A DNA stretch of 64,000 bases from Ilyomonas sp963847085 (GCA_963847085.1 CAWJYO010000011.1:682001-746000), one strand, 5' to 3'. Shown: positions 36,083 to 45,835, numbered from the stretch's first letter. Notes: generated by a model not told the origin, from the letters alone. Numbers and translations: made by a program.

Positions 36083-37243
36083 TCAGACGACTTTTTCTTT
36101 CTTCAACTCAATCCGAAACGTAGTGCCTTTTCCCAATTCACTATGCTTAATAAAAATAACACCATGATGGTATTGCTCAACAATTCGTTTGGTTAAGGTT
36201 AAACCCAAGCCCCAGCCTCGCTTTTTTGTAGTAAAGCCGGGCTTGAAAACCTTGCTCAGATTGACTCTCGAAATGCCTTTACCTGTATCGGTAACCTCAA
36301 CAATGTTATGCGTAGCCGTTTCGCTTACATCAACACGAATGGTGCCCTTACCATCCATCGCATCCAAACCGTTTTTTAATAAATTTTCTATTACCCAATC
36401 AAAAAGCGGCGGTGAAATAAGGGCAGGAATGTTGGTTTTACCATTGGCATTCATTATAAATTTTACTTTGCCGCCAGCCCGCTTGCGCATGTATTCTATC
36501 ATGCTCGATACCTGTTCAACCAAATTGTGCCATTCTAATTTAGGACTGCTTCCTATTTTTCCAAACCGGTCGGTTATCAGCAACAACCGGTTCACATCTT
36601 TTTCAATTTCAGGCGCCAGCAGGTGTGCATCTTTTGTTTCCTTCAACATTTCTACCCAACCCTGCAAGCTTGTTACCGGCGTGCCCAACTGGTGCGCTGT
36701 TTCTTTTGCCATGCCCGCCCACAACTGGTTTTGCGTGCTGCGGTAGCTGCTGCGTTGCGCTATAATAACCACCACAATAAACAGGCTTACAATAATAAGT
36801 TGCACAATAGGATAATACCGCACCTCTTGCTGCAGGCGGCTTTCACCATAATAGTAATTGTTGGCAACGAACGGTTGGCTTGATAAAACCAATGAGATAG
36901 GCTGATGTTGGCTTTTAAACACGGATAGCTTTTGATATAAATACTGAGGGTTCTTTTTCACCAGATCACTATCTAAATTGCGATAGTTGGTGATGCTGTC
37001 ATTTTCGTTGGTTTCAATGATAGGAATGTCGTTGTTTTCCTGGCTGATAACAGAAGCAAGCGTTATCGTTTGAGGGTCGTTACTAGTCATCAGGGTTCGC
37101 TGTGCATTTACCCATGTTTTTATTTTGCCGGTTTCATCGGCAGCAATTTTTCTGGATAGATACTGCGAATAAATGATTGTGCCTGATACAATAAGGATGG
37201 CAACCAACGCCAATCCATTTCTCCAGTTCAGCCATTGAATCAT
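36083..37243 (-). CDS. Membrane sensor histidine kinase
   Basis: A 386-residue sensor kinase. Two membrane helices (residues 8-28 and about 143-163) enclose a periplasmic sensor domain of about 115 residues. The phosphoacceptor box is AKETAHQLGTPVTSLQGW, with a Gln-Leu-Gly-Thr-Pro variant typical of a Bacteroidota subgroup. The ATPase domain has the N box ENLLKNGLDAM, G1 DTGKGI, F box VFKPGFTTKKRGW and G2 GLGLTL. The signal is unknown. No response regulator gene is adjacent. It is immediately downstream of another sensor kinase on the same strand (86 bp gap). Confidence 0.93.
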   Translation of the reverse strand: MIQWLNWRNGLALVAILIVSGTIIYSQYLSRKIAADETGKIKTWVNAQRTLMTSNDPQTITLASVISQENNDIPIIETNENDSITNYRNLDSDLVKKNPQYLYQKLSVFKSQHQPISLVLSSQPFVANNYYYGESRLQQEVRYYPIVQLIIVSLFIVVVIIAQRSSYRSTQNQLWAGMAKETAHQLGTPVTSLQGWVEMLKETKDAHLLAPEIEKDVNRLLLITDRFGKIGSSPKLEWHNLVEQVSSMIEYMRKRAGGKVKFIMNANGKTNIPALISPPLFDWVIENLLKNGLDAMDGKGTIRVDVSETATHNIVEVTDTGKGISRVNLSKVFKPGFTTKKRGWGLGLTLTKRIVEQYHHGVIFIKHSELGKGTTFRIELKKEKVV

Positions 37244-37329
37244 GCTTCTAAAATAGCGATGTTTTATTTATTGGTAACGAGCTTTTGCAAGCTTACTTTG
37301 ATGAACTGACATTGTTACAAGCAACACAA

Positions 37330-38661
37330 TCATTGTTCATGTTTATACAGTGGAATTTCAATTGTGAAAGTACTGCCCTTGCCTTGTACACTTTCTACTT
37401 TTATCCTGCCCTGAAGCGCATCCACAACCGATTTTACATAGCTCATTCCCAGGCCAAAACCCTTTACATTGTGAACGTTGCCTGTGTGGGCACGATAAAA
37501 TTTTTCAAAGATTCTTTTTACCGTTTCCTTGCTCATACCAATACCATTGTCGGCTACCTGCATGATGAAGTATTTAGCTGTGGAATGTGTGGTAATAATA
37601 ATCTGCAGATTTTCTTCTTTTGCATACTTTACCGCGTTATCAATAAGGTTATTCACCAGATTTGTGAAGTGCGTTTCGTCAGCATTGATCAAATCGTTTT
37701 TTGCATTAAGATTCAGTACTGCTTTGCCGCCTTTTTCGGCCAGTTGCAGCGTAAATGTGTTCACCACTTTCTCAAGAATTTCATGAGCATGAAGCGGAGC
37801 AAAATTCAGTTTCATGTCTTGCTTGTCCATCAAAGCCGCTTGCAGTATGGTTTCCACATGCTTGTTCATGCGTTTGTTCTCCTGCTTTATGATGCCGCTG
37901 AAGTAATTGCTTTTTTCCGCATTGCCGCTCACTTTACTGTTCTGCAACGCATCTACGGCAAGTGAAATAGTTGCCAGCGGCGTCTTCAGTTCATGCGTCA
38001 TATTGTTTACAAAATCGTTTTTTATTTTGCTTAATTTTCTTTGGTCTAAAATGGTTTTTACAGTGAGAAAAAATGCGGCAATAATAACAAGTGTAAATGC
38101 TCCCGAAGCCAGCATTTGCGGTATCAGCGAACGGCGTACCTCTGAATGAAGATTAGGGAACGTAATGAATAAATATTCATCGGCAAACACTACCGGCATG
38201 TCTTTATAAGAATCGGGCAACAAAGGAATAAATACTCTTTTGTTCATCGAGTCGGCATTTGCAGCTTCAAAGTTTTTAGATTGTACTTCAATTGTCATTC
38301 CCTGCCCGCGCGTAACGGCAAATTCAAACGTTACATCCTGTAAGCCTTTTTCATTCAAAGCTTTTCTTATTTTTTTGGCAATATCAGAAGGTGAAAACCG
38401 GCTGACCACAGCAGGTCGCGTTATTAAAAGCGGGCCTAAATCGGATGACATCCAGGGGTTGCGTGAAAGGGGAAAGGTATTGGAAAGCATCTGACTTGTT
38501 AAATCTTCTTTTACTGCAAACGCTGCGGCACCGGCACGCTCAATATAACGCTCTTCCTGCACCAGAAACTGGTTTTTCAACCAAGAAATCTGAAGATAAA
38601 TAACACCCAGCACCGACAATGCAATAAGCACTACAATTACAGGAAATGTTTTTTTGAGCAT
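37330..38661 (-). CDS. Membrane sensor histidine kinase, RprX-like
   Basis: A 443-residue sensor kinase; start ATG at 38661. Two helices (about residues 5-26 and 187-207) flank a periplasmic domain of about 160 residues. The H-box NNMTHELKTPLATIS is canonical, followed by N box NNLIDNAVKYA, G1 DNGIGM, F box FEKFYRAHTGN and G2 GFGLGMSYV. The architecture resembles Bacteroides RprX, whose partner RprY is usually adjacent; no regulator gene is seen here on either side. The region upstream of the start is a G-poor short-period repeat and then a MITE. Confidence 0.93.
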   Translation of the reverse strand: MLKKTFPVIVVLIALSVLGVIYLQISWLKNQFLVQEERYIERAGAAAFAVKEDLTSQMLSNTFPLSRNPWMSSDLGPLLITRPAVVSRFSPSDIAKKIRKALNEKGLQDVTFEFAVTRGQGMTIEVQSKNFEAANADSMNKRVFIPLLPDSYKDMPVVFADEYLFITFPNLHSEVRRSLIPQMLASGAFTLVIIAAFFLTVKTILDQRKLSKIKNDFVNNMTHELKTPLATISLAVDALQNSKVSGNAEKSNYFSGIIKQENKRMNKHVETILQAALMDKQDMKLNFAPLHAHEILEKVVNTFTLQLAEKGGKAVLNLNAKNDLINADETHFTNLVNNLIDNAVKYAKEENLQIIITTHSTAKYFIMQVADNGIGMSKETVKRIFEKFYRAHTGNVHNVKGFGLGMSYVKSVVDALQGRIKVESVQGKGSTFTIEIPLYKHEQ

Positions 38662-38687
38662 AAACAAAAATAAAGAAGCCCGATATT

Positions 38688-38735
38688 AGGATGTAAGATT
38701 TATGATTTAAGATATAAGATTTAAGAAATTGATAA
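38688..38735. repeat. Short-period repeat before the RprX-like kinase
   Basis: Words of the TAAGATTTATGATTTAAGA type are repeated about every 10 bases. On the kinase-sense strand it is G-poor and rich in TCTTAAATC, like the repeat before pruA. Confidence 0.5.
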
Positions 38736-38740
38736 ATAAT

Positions 38741-38858
38741 GGTAGTGGTACAGTTTGAAATATTTCAATTAAAACCTGTCGGGTTATACGTTTACGATAA
38801 TGGCTAAGAATAAGTAGACCTGATAGGTTATCGTCACTTTTTCAAACTGTACCACGAC
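38741..38858. mobile_element. MITE, 118 bp, second copy
   Basis: The ends are GGTAGTGGTACAGTTTGAAA (left, identical to the copy at 10789) and ...TTTCAAACTGTACCACGAC. The inner inverted repeat AAAACCTGTCGGGTTATACG faces GACCTGATAGGTTATCG. Flanking 9-mers ATAAATAAT and TAAAATAAT agree at seven positions, compatible with an aged target duplication. It lies between the divergent kinase and pruA genes. Confidence 0.8.
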
Positions 38859-38883
38859 TAAAATAATACATTTGTTTTTGCTC

Positions 38884-39000
38884 CATTTTTGTCTGTTGTA
38901 CGTTGAGCCTTAAATCTTGCTTCTTCTAACTTGTTTCTTAAATCTTAATTCTTGTGTCCTGACTTTTACACCTCCTTTCCTGAACCTTGTGCCTTGTATC
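38884..39000. repeat. Pyrimidine-rich short-period repeat before pruA
   Basis: About 115 bp made of CTTAAATCTTG, CTTCTTCTAACTTG, CTTAAATCTTAATTC, CCTTGTGCCTTG and similar words, reaching almost to the pruA -7 box. G-poor on the gene-sense strand. Not a protein-coding stretch. Confidence 0.55.
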
Positions 39001-39016
39001 TTTTCGTTTAATTTTG
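38987..39016 (+). promoter_or_regulatory. Promoter of pruA
   Basis: TTG at 38987-38989 and TAATTTTG at 39009-39016 are 19 bp apart, matching the Bacteroidota promoter. The ATG follows 16 bp later, so the leader is very short. The -33 part lies at the edge of the short-period repeat. Confidence 0.65.
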
Positions 39017-39032
39017 CGGCAAAACAAAAGAG

Positions 39033-40664
39033 ATGAATGTAGGCTATTTTAATTATCCATTACCAGCCAACGAAACTGTAAATCAATATGCTCCGGCTTC
39101 TCCTGAAAAAATAAAGCTGAAAAAGGCATTAAGCGATTTAAAAAGCAGAGAAACGGATGTGCCGATGTTTATAGGGGGAAAGGAAATAAGAACAGATAAA
39201 AAAATAGCCATTCATCCGCCACACGAAAAAGACCACACATTGGGTTACTTTCACGAAGGAGGCGAACAGCATGTTACACAAGCTATCGAAGCCGCGTTAG
39301 AAGCCAAAGAAGCATGGGCAAATATGCCTTGGGAAGACAGGGCGCATATCTTTTTAAAAGCTGCCGATTTGGTTGCCGGAAAATACCGCGCTTATATGAA
39401 CGGAACCACTATGCTTGGGCAGAGCAAAAATGCTTACCAGGCAGAGATTGACAGCGCCTGTGAGCTGGCCGATTTCCTGCGTTTTAATGTTCATTATTTA
39501 AGTGAGATTTATAAGCAACAACCTCTCAACTCAGCGGGCGTTCACAATCGCCTGGAGTGGCGGCCTTTGGAAGGCTTTGTACTTGCGATCACGCCGTTTA
39601 ATTTTACAGCTATTGGCGGCAACCTGCCAACTGCGCCAGCGCTTTGTGGCAACACCGTTGTTTGGAAGCCCGCTTACACACAAATTTACAGCGCACAGAT
39701 GTTCATGCGCATTTTAATAGAAGCCGGTTTGCCTGCCGGTGTCATCAATTTAATTTATGTTGATGGACCTGTGTTGGGCAATGTTTGTTTTAACCATCCT
39801 GACTTTGCAGGGCTTCATTTTACCGGCTCAACGGCGGCATTTAATAACATGTATCAAACCATTGGCAATAATATTCCTAAATACAAAAGCTATCCGCGCA
39901 TTGTAGGCGAAACCGGTGGTAAAGATTTTGTTTTGATACATAAAAGTGCTGATGTGAATGTGGCAGCCGTGGCGCTGGCACGCGGTGCGTTTGAGTTTCA
40001 GGGGCAAAAATGTTCGGCTGCATCAAGAGCTTATCTGCCATCGAACCTTGCAGAAGAAATCAAGCAACATTTGGTTTCGCATGTAAAAAGTATGAAGATG
40101 GGAACGGTGGAAGATTTTACCAACTTTATCAACGCTGTAATTGATGAACGCAGCTTTGATAAAATAAGCCGCTATATTGATGCTGCAAAAAAAAGCCCTG
40201 ATGCTAAAATTATTGCCGGTGGAAATTACGACAAAACCAAAGGTTACTTTATCGAGCCAACTGTAATTGAAACCACAAATCCAAAGTATGCAAGCATGTG
40301 CGAAGAAATTTTTGGACCTGTGCTTACCCTTTATGTTTATGATGAAAACCAATGGAATGAAACCATTGATATTGTAAACTCAACTTCGCCGTATGCATTG
40401 ACAGGCTCAGTGATTGCACAAGACAGAAATGCGATTGCTGTGGCAACACACAAATTGCGCAATGCAGCCGGTAATTTTTACGTGAACGATAAACCGACCG
40501 GCGCCGTTGTAGGCCAGCAGCCTTTTGGCGGCGCGCGTGCCAGCGGTACCAACGACAAAGCAGGAAGCCAGTTGAACTTGTATCGGTGGTTAAGCGCACG
40601 AACCATAAAAGAAACTTTCGATCCGCCACCGAACTATGAATACGCTTTTATGCAAGAGGCATAA
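39033..40664 (+). CDS. pruA: L-glutamate gamma-semialdehyde dehydrogenase (1-pyrroline-5-carboxylate dehydrogenase)
   Basis: A 543-residue aldehyde dehydrogenase of the stand-alone PruA type, which oxidises glutamate semialdehyde to glutamate in proline breakdown. The length and N-terminus (YFNYPLPANETVNQYAPASP) are typical of Bacteroidota and eukaryotic P5C dehydrogenases. The NAD-binding part includes FTGSTAAFNNM, the catalytic Glu is in IVGETGGKDFV and the catalytic Cys in FEFQGQKCSAASR. EEIFGPVLTLYVY and QQPFGGARASGTNDKAG also match. No proline dehydrogenase gene is adjacent. It could partly serve arginine catabolism as well. Confidence 0.95.
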   Translation: MNVGYFNYPLPANETVNQYAPASPEKIKLKKALSDLKSRETDVPMFIGGKEIRTDKKIAIHPPHEKDHTLGYFHEGGEQHVTQAIEAALEAKEAWANMPWEDRAHIFLKAADLVAGKYRAYMNGTTMLGQSKNAYQAEIDSACELADFLRFNVHYLSEIYKQQPLNSAGVHNRLEWRPLEGFVLAITPFNFTAIGGNLPTAPALCGNTVVWKPAYTQIYSAQMFMRILIEAGLPAGVINLIYVDGPVLGNVCFNHPDFAGLHFTGSTAAFNNMYQTIGNNIPKYKSYPRIVGETGGKDFVLIHKSADVNVAAVALARGAFEFQGQKCSAASRAYLPSNLAEEIKQHLVSHVKSMKMGTVEDFTNFINAVIDERSFDKISRYIDAAKKSPDAKIIAGGNYDKTKGYFIEPTVIETTNPKYASMCEEIFGPVLTLYVYDENQWNETIDIVNSTSPYALTGSVIAQDRNAIAVATHKLRNAAGNFYVNDKPTGAVVGQQPFGGARASGTNDKAGSQLNLYRWLSARTIKETFDPPPNYEYAFMQEA

Positions 40665-40708
40665 GTAGGGTTTGTTTTTGTTTTTACGCATTATTATATG
40701 TTCACATC

Positions 40709-40915
40709 ATTCCGCAATTGCCCTCAACACGATGATGAACTACAATCAAATTAGCGAGGGCTTTGTGCGGAATCTGATAATTGAAGAATGAAGAAGTTGA
40801 AATAAAATGAAGCGTTTATAACATAATAACTCGTTTAAGTTGGTAAGATCAGATTCCGCACAAAGCCGCCTGCAAGAGTAATTATATGCAAAACCAAACG
40901 GCGGCAATTGCGGAA
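40709..40915. repeat. Double-hairpin TTCCGCA palindromic repeat
   Basis: The left hairpin is ATTCCGCAATTGCCCTC facing GAGGGCTTTGTGCGGAAT (40709-40773). The right hairpin is GATTCCGCACAAAGCCGCC facing GGCGGCAATTGCGGAATAACG. CTTTGTGCGGAATCTGAT (40761-40778) and its perfect 18-bp complement at 40848-40865 also pair. The whole element is about 210 bp in the 416-bp gap between pruA and the PAS kinase; I see no gene there. Confidence 0.75.
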
Positions 40916-41080
40916 TAACGCCACAGCTTCCATTTTCGCGTAAAACCAAACGTAGCCGCCGTTTCCTTCTTTTTACAATCTTTTCTACTTCAATATTAAG
41001 TAGTGATTAAAATGTGAAAGCCAACTCGTTTTGCTTTCATAAATGGTTTAGTATTGTACTACCGATACTACGCATGAGAT

Positions 41081-42952
41081 ATGGATATTTCTGCATTGCA
41101 AATACCAGTGGATGCTTTTTTTCAATTGCTGTGCGCACAGGCAAACATTGGTTGCTGGGCATTCGATTTAAAAAATAAAAATCCCTGGTGGTCGGACAAT
41201 TACTTCGAAATGCTGGGTATTGAAAATAAAAATGAAGTTCAATCTTTTGAGAACTTTTTAGACAAAACCGTTCATCCCGATGACAGACACTTCATAACGT
41301 CATCCATCAAAAATTATCTGTATCATCATGCTACTTCCGATAGCCATGAAGTAAGATTAAAACATAGAAAAGGAAACTACAACTGGTATCGGGCTTTCAG
41401 CGAAGCGAGATACGATGAAAACAATAACATCGAATACATTTTGGGTGGCATCATAAATATTGATGAAACCAAAAGAGGTGAAGAAGAGTTGAAAAGAATG
41501 AAACTTTTTGTTGATGTAGTTGAAGAATCGGCCGGCATTGGTGTATTCGAAACCCATTTTGAAACCGGCGAAAGGCATTGGACGAGCCAGATGTACGAAA
41601 TTTTTGAACTGCCACTTCAAACCAATATTCATGAGCTGCAGATAAGAGATTTTTGCCATGAAAAAGATGCTTTGTCTATCCGCAAAGCAATCGCAGAATT
41701 GCGCGCTTATAACAAGCCTTTCGATTTTGAATTGGACATGATAACTGCAAAGCAAAATATCTGCTGGGTTCGGATCACTGCAAAACCAAATTTTGACAGT
41801 GAAGGAAAAGTTATCGGTATGCGCGGCAGCTTTCAAAAAATAGACAAACAAAAACTAAAAGAAAATTTTTTAATAGACATCAGGAACAAGATTCAGGAGC
41901 AGAAATTTTTTCTCGACGAAACCTCATCCATGGCTGATGTAGGTGGTTGGGAACTCGACCTGGAAAATGGCAGAATGTATTGGTCGGAACAAACCAAAAA
42001 AATTCATGAAGTAGACAGTAACTACGCTCCCAGCCTCGGCGAAGCCGTTCATTTTTATACCCTTTCTTCACAAAAAATAATTACTGAACATATAGTGAAG
42101 CTGATGGAGAGGGGCGAACCTTACGATTTACAACTGGAGGTTATCACTGCCAATGCAAGAAAGATATGGGTTCGCAGCATTGGCAAACCGGTTTATCATT
42201 TGGGTAAAATTGTCAGGATAAGAGGCATCATTCAAAACATTACAGAACAAAAACAAAAAGAGCTTGATTTAAACGCGGCATTAAAAGTGATTAACGAACA
42301 AAACAACAAGCTCAAAGAATTTACGCATATCGTTTCGCACAACCTTCGCTCGCATACCGGCAATCTTAAAATGATAACCGAAATGGTAGAAGTCGAAACC
42401 GAAATGAAAGCTAAGCTACAATGGGTGGATTTGATTAAGAACGTATCCCTCTCGTTAAACGAAACGGTAAATAATCTAACCGGTTTAGTAAGTCTGAACA
42501 CAGAAGTAAAACAGCGGTTATCGTTTGCAGAAATCTTTGCTAACATCAACCAATCCTTAACTTACAAACTGATGAATGATGACGTGCAAATCGTTACCAA
42601 CTTTTCGGAATGCGATTCGATTGAGTATGTGCCTGCCTATTTAGAAAGTATCATGCTGAACCTGCTTACCAATGCCATTAAATACAAACATCCTGAACGA
42701 AATGCTGTTATTGAATTGAAAACAAAGATGATGAACGAAAAGCCATGTTTGCAGGTAAAGGACAATGGTTTGGGCATTGACCTGAATGCGTATGGAAGCC
42801 GTTTGTTTAAAATGAACCAAACCTTTCACCAAAACGCTGATGCACGTGGTATTGGGTTGTACATTACCAAAAATCAGATTGAAAGTTTAGGTGGCACCAT
42901 AGAAGTTTCCAGCGTAGTGAACGAAGGCACTACCTTTACTGTACATTTTTAA
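41081..42952 (+). CDS. Cytoplasmic PAS-domain sensor histidine kinase
   Basis: A 623-residue kinase with no signal peptide or membrane helix. Three PAS domains with PAC-like segments can be marked: residues about 10-135 (WWSDNYFEML, VHPDDRHF, YILGGIINIDETK), 140-265 (HWTSQMYEIF, GMRGSFQKIDKQ) and 280-400 (MYWSEQTKKIHE, RIRGIIQNITEQK). The H-box is FTHIVSHNLRSHTGNL, typical of this kinase group. The ATPase domain has N box LNLLTNAIKYK, G1 DNGLGID and a C-terminal G2-like RGIGLYITKNQIESLGG. It probably senses a cytoplasmic cue such as redox state, light or a ligand. It forms an operon with the receiver protein 17 bp downstream. Confidence 0.93.
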   Translation: MDISALQIPVDAFFQLLCAQANIGCWAFDLKNKNPWWSDNYFEMLGIENKNEVQSFENFLDKTVHPDDRHFITSSIKNYLYHHATSDSHEVRLKHRKGNYNWYRAFSEARYDENNNIEYILGGIINIDETKRGEEELKRMKLFVDVVEESAGIGVFETHFETGERHWTSQMYEIFELPLQTNIHELQIRDFCHEKDALSIRKAIAELRAYNKPFDFELDMITAKQNICWVRITAKPNFDSEGKVIGMRGSFQKIDKQKLKENFLIDIRNKIQEQKFFLDETSSMADVGGWELDLENGRMYWSEQTKKIHEVDSNYAPSLGEAVHFYTLSSQKIITEHIVKLMERGEPYDLQLEVITANARKIWVRSIGKPVYHLGKIVRIRGIIQNITEQKQKELDLNAALKVINEQNNKLKEFTHIVSHNLRSHTGNLKMITEMVEVETEMKAKLQWVDLIKNVSLSLNETVNNLTGLVSLNTEVKQRLSFAEIFANINQSLTYKLMNDDVQIVTNFSECDSIEYVPAYLESIMLNLLTNAIKYKHPERNAVIELKTKMMNEKPCLQVKDNGLGIDLNAYGSRLFKMNQTFHQNADARGIGLYITKNQIESLGGTIEVSSVVNEGTTFTVHF

Positions 42953-42969
42953 ACCTCAAAACAATCCCT

Positions 42970-43365
42970 ATGTTCGTAACCTTTATTATTGATGACGACA
43001 AGCTCTATCAGTTCGGCATGAAGCGAATGCTTCATCATCTTAACATTGAAACAGAAATCAAGCAGTTTGAAGACGGACAGCAAGCCATTGATTATTTACA
43101 TGAAAACAAGGATAAAAAAAACAGCTTACCCGACATTATTTTTCTCGACATCAATATGCCCGTAATGAATGGCTGGCAGTTTTTAGATGCGTTTGTTAAC
43201 CTTTCTATTCCTCAAAAAAAGGTAACCATCTATATGGTTACTTCATCGGTTGATAATGCCGAAATATTAAAAGCTGCTTCATACAAAGAGATAAAAAATT
43301 ATATCATCAAGCCCTTATCCATCTCCAGCTTACGAGACGTCTTTAAAAACATTCCTGCCGAATAA
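42970..43365 (+). CDS. Single-domain response regulator
   Basis: A 131-residue stand-alone receiver. The acidic cluster is DDDK near residues 8-10, the phosphoacceptor is Asp56 in IIFLDINMPVMNGWQFLD, the conserved Thr/Ser is in MVTSSVD and the Lys in IIKPLS. It follows the PAS kinase by 17 bp and is almost certainly its phosphorylation partner. No DNA-binding domain is present, so the output is protein-protein or through a phosphorelay. Confidence 0.93.
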   Translation: MFVTFIIDDDKLYQFGMKRMLHHLNIETEIKQFEDGQQAIDYLHENKDKKNSLPDIIFLDINMPVMNGWQFLDAFVNLSIPQKKVTIYMVTSSVDNAEILKAASYKEIKNYIIKPLSISSLRDVFKNIPAE

Positions 43366-43450
43366 ACACGCTTATTTTTTGTTATAAAAACAACATGCAC
43401 AAACACATTAAAACCAACAGTGAGCATTTGAAAGTTGTTTAATATTGCAC

Positions 43451-45835
43451 ATGCGTTTTTGTTTTTGCCTCTTTTTTTTATGCAGTGCAATGTGGCTTCA
43501 TGCGCAGGATTCAACAAAGCGAATGAAAGCTGAAGCAAGGCGTGCCGATTCTATTAAACATCCTAACCGTTATTTTGATAGCGCATTATTTTCCGATGCT
43601 AATATTCTCACCACAAGTGATTACCTAAGTGCTATTGAAAAAATGCAGGAAACTTTGAACGAAGTTCCCTTAATCACTTCTTCTTTTACTACAACCCGAA
43701 ACGTTCAAAACAACATCAACGAAACAGATTCTGCCATCCTTACTATCAGGCAAGGTCTTGCGTTCGACATTCGTGTGTTGAGCCTTCGCAACATACAAAT
43801 GTTTCAAACGCTGATTGACAATTTGCAGCAAAACAATAACAAGCACAAACAAACCCTTTCCACCTACATTCAGCTATTGGATACGCTGAAAAAAAACATT
43901 CTTTCTATAAGAAGAGATTCGATTTTGCGCCAATTGTTCAGAGATACCATTTTACGAAAAAGCTTTACGACTCAACTGCAACCCATTCGTGAAAAATGGA
44001 AGATGACAGACACTTTGGTTCGCCAGGCTACGCTGTTGCTCAACAGTTTGGATGCACAGCTTTCTTCCAATGCCATTGTCTTAAAAGAGTTAGAATATCA
44101 AACCGATGTACGATTGCAAAAAATAGGTCCACGCGCCTTCACAAAAGAGATACCTTATTTGTGGCAATCTTTTTTTGAACGGCAGAGTGATGTTTTAATT
44201 TCTGACTATAAAAAAGCAGCCGATAATTTAAGCACGGCAGGTCATTATTATTTCGTCAATACACGAAGCGACAGGCTTTGGCTATTGGTCGGTGGCATTG
44301 TATTTTTCTTTTGGATTGCTTACAATTTTTTTAGCCTGAAAACAAAAGGCAAGCTGGAAGCTATAACCGTGTTTCATTTCATTTTTGTAAACCCTTTGCC
44401 TATCGCCACTTCTTTTATTGTAATGCTTACCATTGCACCGTTGCTCGATTTGAATGCGCCTGCCATTTATCTGGAAGCCGTACAGTTTGTTTTAATGATT
44501 ATTTTAACCGCTGTTTTTTACAAGCGATGGCCGAAAGATTTGTTTACTTCCTGGTGCATTATCATTGCCCTGTTTGTAATTGTTTCGTTAGGCAGTGTAA
44601 TCAACATTCCTTTTGCTGTGCAACGCTGGTTAATGTTGCTTGACGATGCCGCAGCGGGCTTGTTTGGCCTTTATTTTTTCCGGCACATTTACAAAGCTAA
44701 TCTTCGCATTCGACCTAATTTATTGGCAGCATCCGGCTTTTATGCCATCTTCAATTTCGCTGCTGTACTGGCAAACATTTTTGGCAGGTTAACGCTCACG
44801 AAAATATTAGGCACTACGGCTGTTTATGGTTTTGCGCAAATGATAAGTTTAACCGTGTTTGTACGAATTATAACCGAAGCTTTTTTATTGCAGATTTTCG
44901 CCAGCCGCGTTCGCAAAAACTATCCGGCCCAGTTTGATTTTGCCAAAATACAGAAGAAGCTCAACGCCGCTGCCACTGTACTTTCTGTGTTGCTGTGGCT
45001 GATTGTTTTTACCACTAATTTAAACCTTTACGATACCATTACAGATGCGCTGAAAAGCTTCTTTACAGAAACGCGGCAAATCGGCAGCTTTACGTTTACC
45101 TTTTGGGAAATTGTATTGTTTGTTGGCATTATCTGGCTTGCCAATTTCATTCAAAAATACATTGCTTATTTTTTCGGAGATACCGGCGACGATACTACGC
45201 TTGACAGACATGGCGCAAGGTCGCGCCTGCTGATAGCCCGTTTAATTTTGATAACGGGCGGCTTTTTTATTGCCGTGGTAGCTTCGGGATTGCCGGTTGA
45301 TAGAATAACGGTTATTTTAGGCGCTTTGAGCGTAGGCATTGGTTTGGGTCTGCAGAGCATTGTGAACAATTTTGTTTCGGGTGTGATTTTAATTTTCGAT
45401 CGTCCTTTGCGCATTGGCGATGTGGTTGAATTGGGTGATAAAAAAGGAAGAGTGAAAGAAATCGGCATTCGTGCCAGCACATTGCTTACGCCTGATGGCG
45501 CAGAAGTGATTATTCCCAATGGAGATATTCTTTCTAAAAACATTGTTAACTGGACATTGAGCAACAACCAGATCCGGGCTGCTATTACCGTTTCGGTAGA
45601 AGACCTGCCCAATGAAGAAGAAGTAAGAAACGATGTGGTTGCCTTCATTCAGGCGAACGAAAATGTGGTAAAAACAAAAGCGCCGGAGATGATGGTGAAT
45701 AATATTTCTTCCAAAAGCATCCAGCTTTCGTTTTTGTTTTGGTGTATAGATGTCAATAAAGTAGATGCTGCAAAAAGCGATATATCAAAAGCCATTTTTG
45801 ATTATTTACGAAAGAAGAACATCAACATTGTTTAA
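43451..45835 (+). CDS. Large MscS-family mechanosensitive channel
   Basis: A 794-residue MscS-type channel with a signal peptide (FCFCLFFLCSAMWLHAQ), a long periplasmic coiled-coil-like region (residues about 20-270) and about ten to eleven membrane helices. The MscS pore and beta domain are clear: ILGALSVGIGLGLQSIVNNF, then IFDRPLRIGDVVELG, GRVKEIGIRASTL and IIPNGDILSKNIVNWT. Such large versions (MscK/YbdG-like) protect against osmotic downshock. The start is ATG at 43451, two codons after the first in-frame candidate. The signal-peptide codons contain a copy of TTTGTTTTTGC, one of the few inside a gene. Confidence 0.92.
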   Translation: MRFCFCLFFLCSAMWLHAQDSTKRMKAEARRADSIKHPNRYFDSALFSDANILTTSDYLSAIEKMQETLNEVPLITSSFTTTRNVQNNINETDSAILTIRQGLAFDIRVLSLRNIQMFQTLIDNLQQNNNKHKQTLSTYIQLLDTLKKNILSIRRDSILRQLFRDTILRKSFTTQLQPIREKWKMTDTLVRQATLLLNSLDAQLSSNAIVLKELEYQTDVRLQKIGPRAFTKEIPYLWQSFFERQSDVLISDYKKAADNLSTAGHYYFVNTRSDRLWLLVGGIVFFFWIAYNFFSLKTKGKLEAITVFHFIFVNPLPIATSFIVMLTIAPLLDLNAPAIYLEAVQFVLMIILTAVFYKRWPKDLFTSWCIIIALFVIVSLGSVINIPFAVQRWLMLLDDAAAGLFGLYFFRHIYKANLRIRPNLLAASGFYAIFNFAAVLANIFGRLTLTKILGTTAVYGFAQMISLTVFVRIITEAFLLQIFASRVRKNYPAQFDFAKIQKKLNAAATVLSVLLWLIVFTTNLNLYDTITDALKSFFTETRQIGSFTFTFWEIVLFVGIIWLANFIQKYIAYFFGDTGDDTTLDRHGARSRLLIARLILITGGFFIAVVASGLPVDRITVILGALSVGIGLGLQSIVNNFVSGVILIFDRPLRIGDVVELGDKKGRVKEIGIRASTLLTPDGAEVIIPNGDILSKNIVNWTLSNNQIRAAITVSVEDLPNEEEVRNDVVAFIQANENVVKTKAPEMMVNNISSKSIQLSFLFWCIDVNKVDAAKSDISKAIFDYLRKKNINIV

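Noticed and set aside
40746..40949. 67-residue minus-strand ORF in the gap between pruA and the PAS kinase
   Set aside because: It lies inside the palindromic repeat and has no protein-like features.
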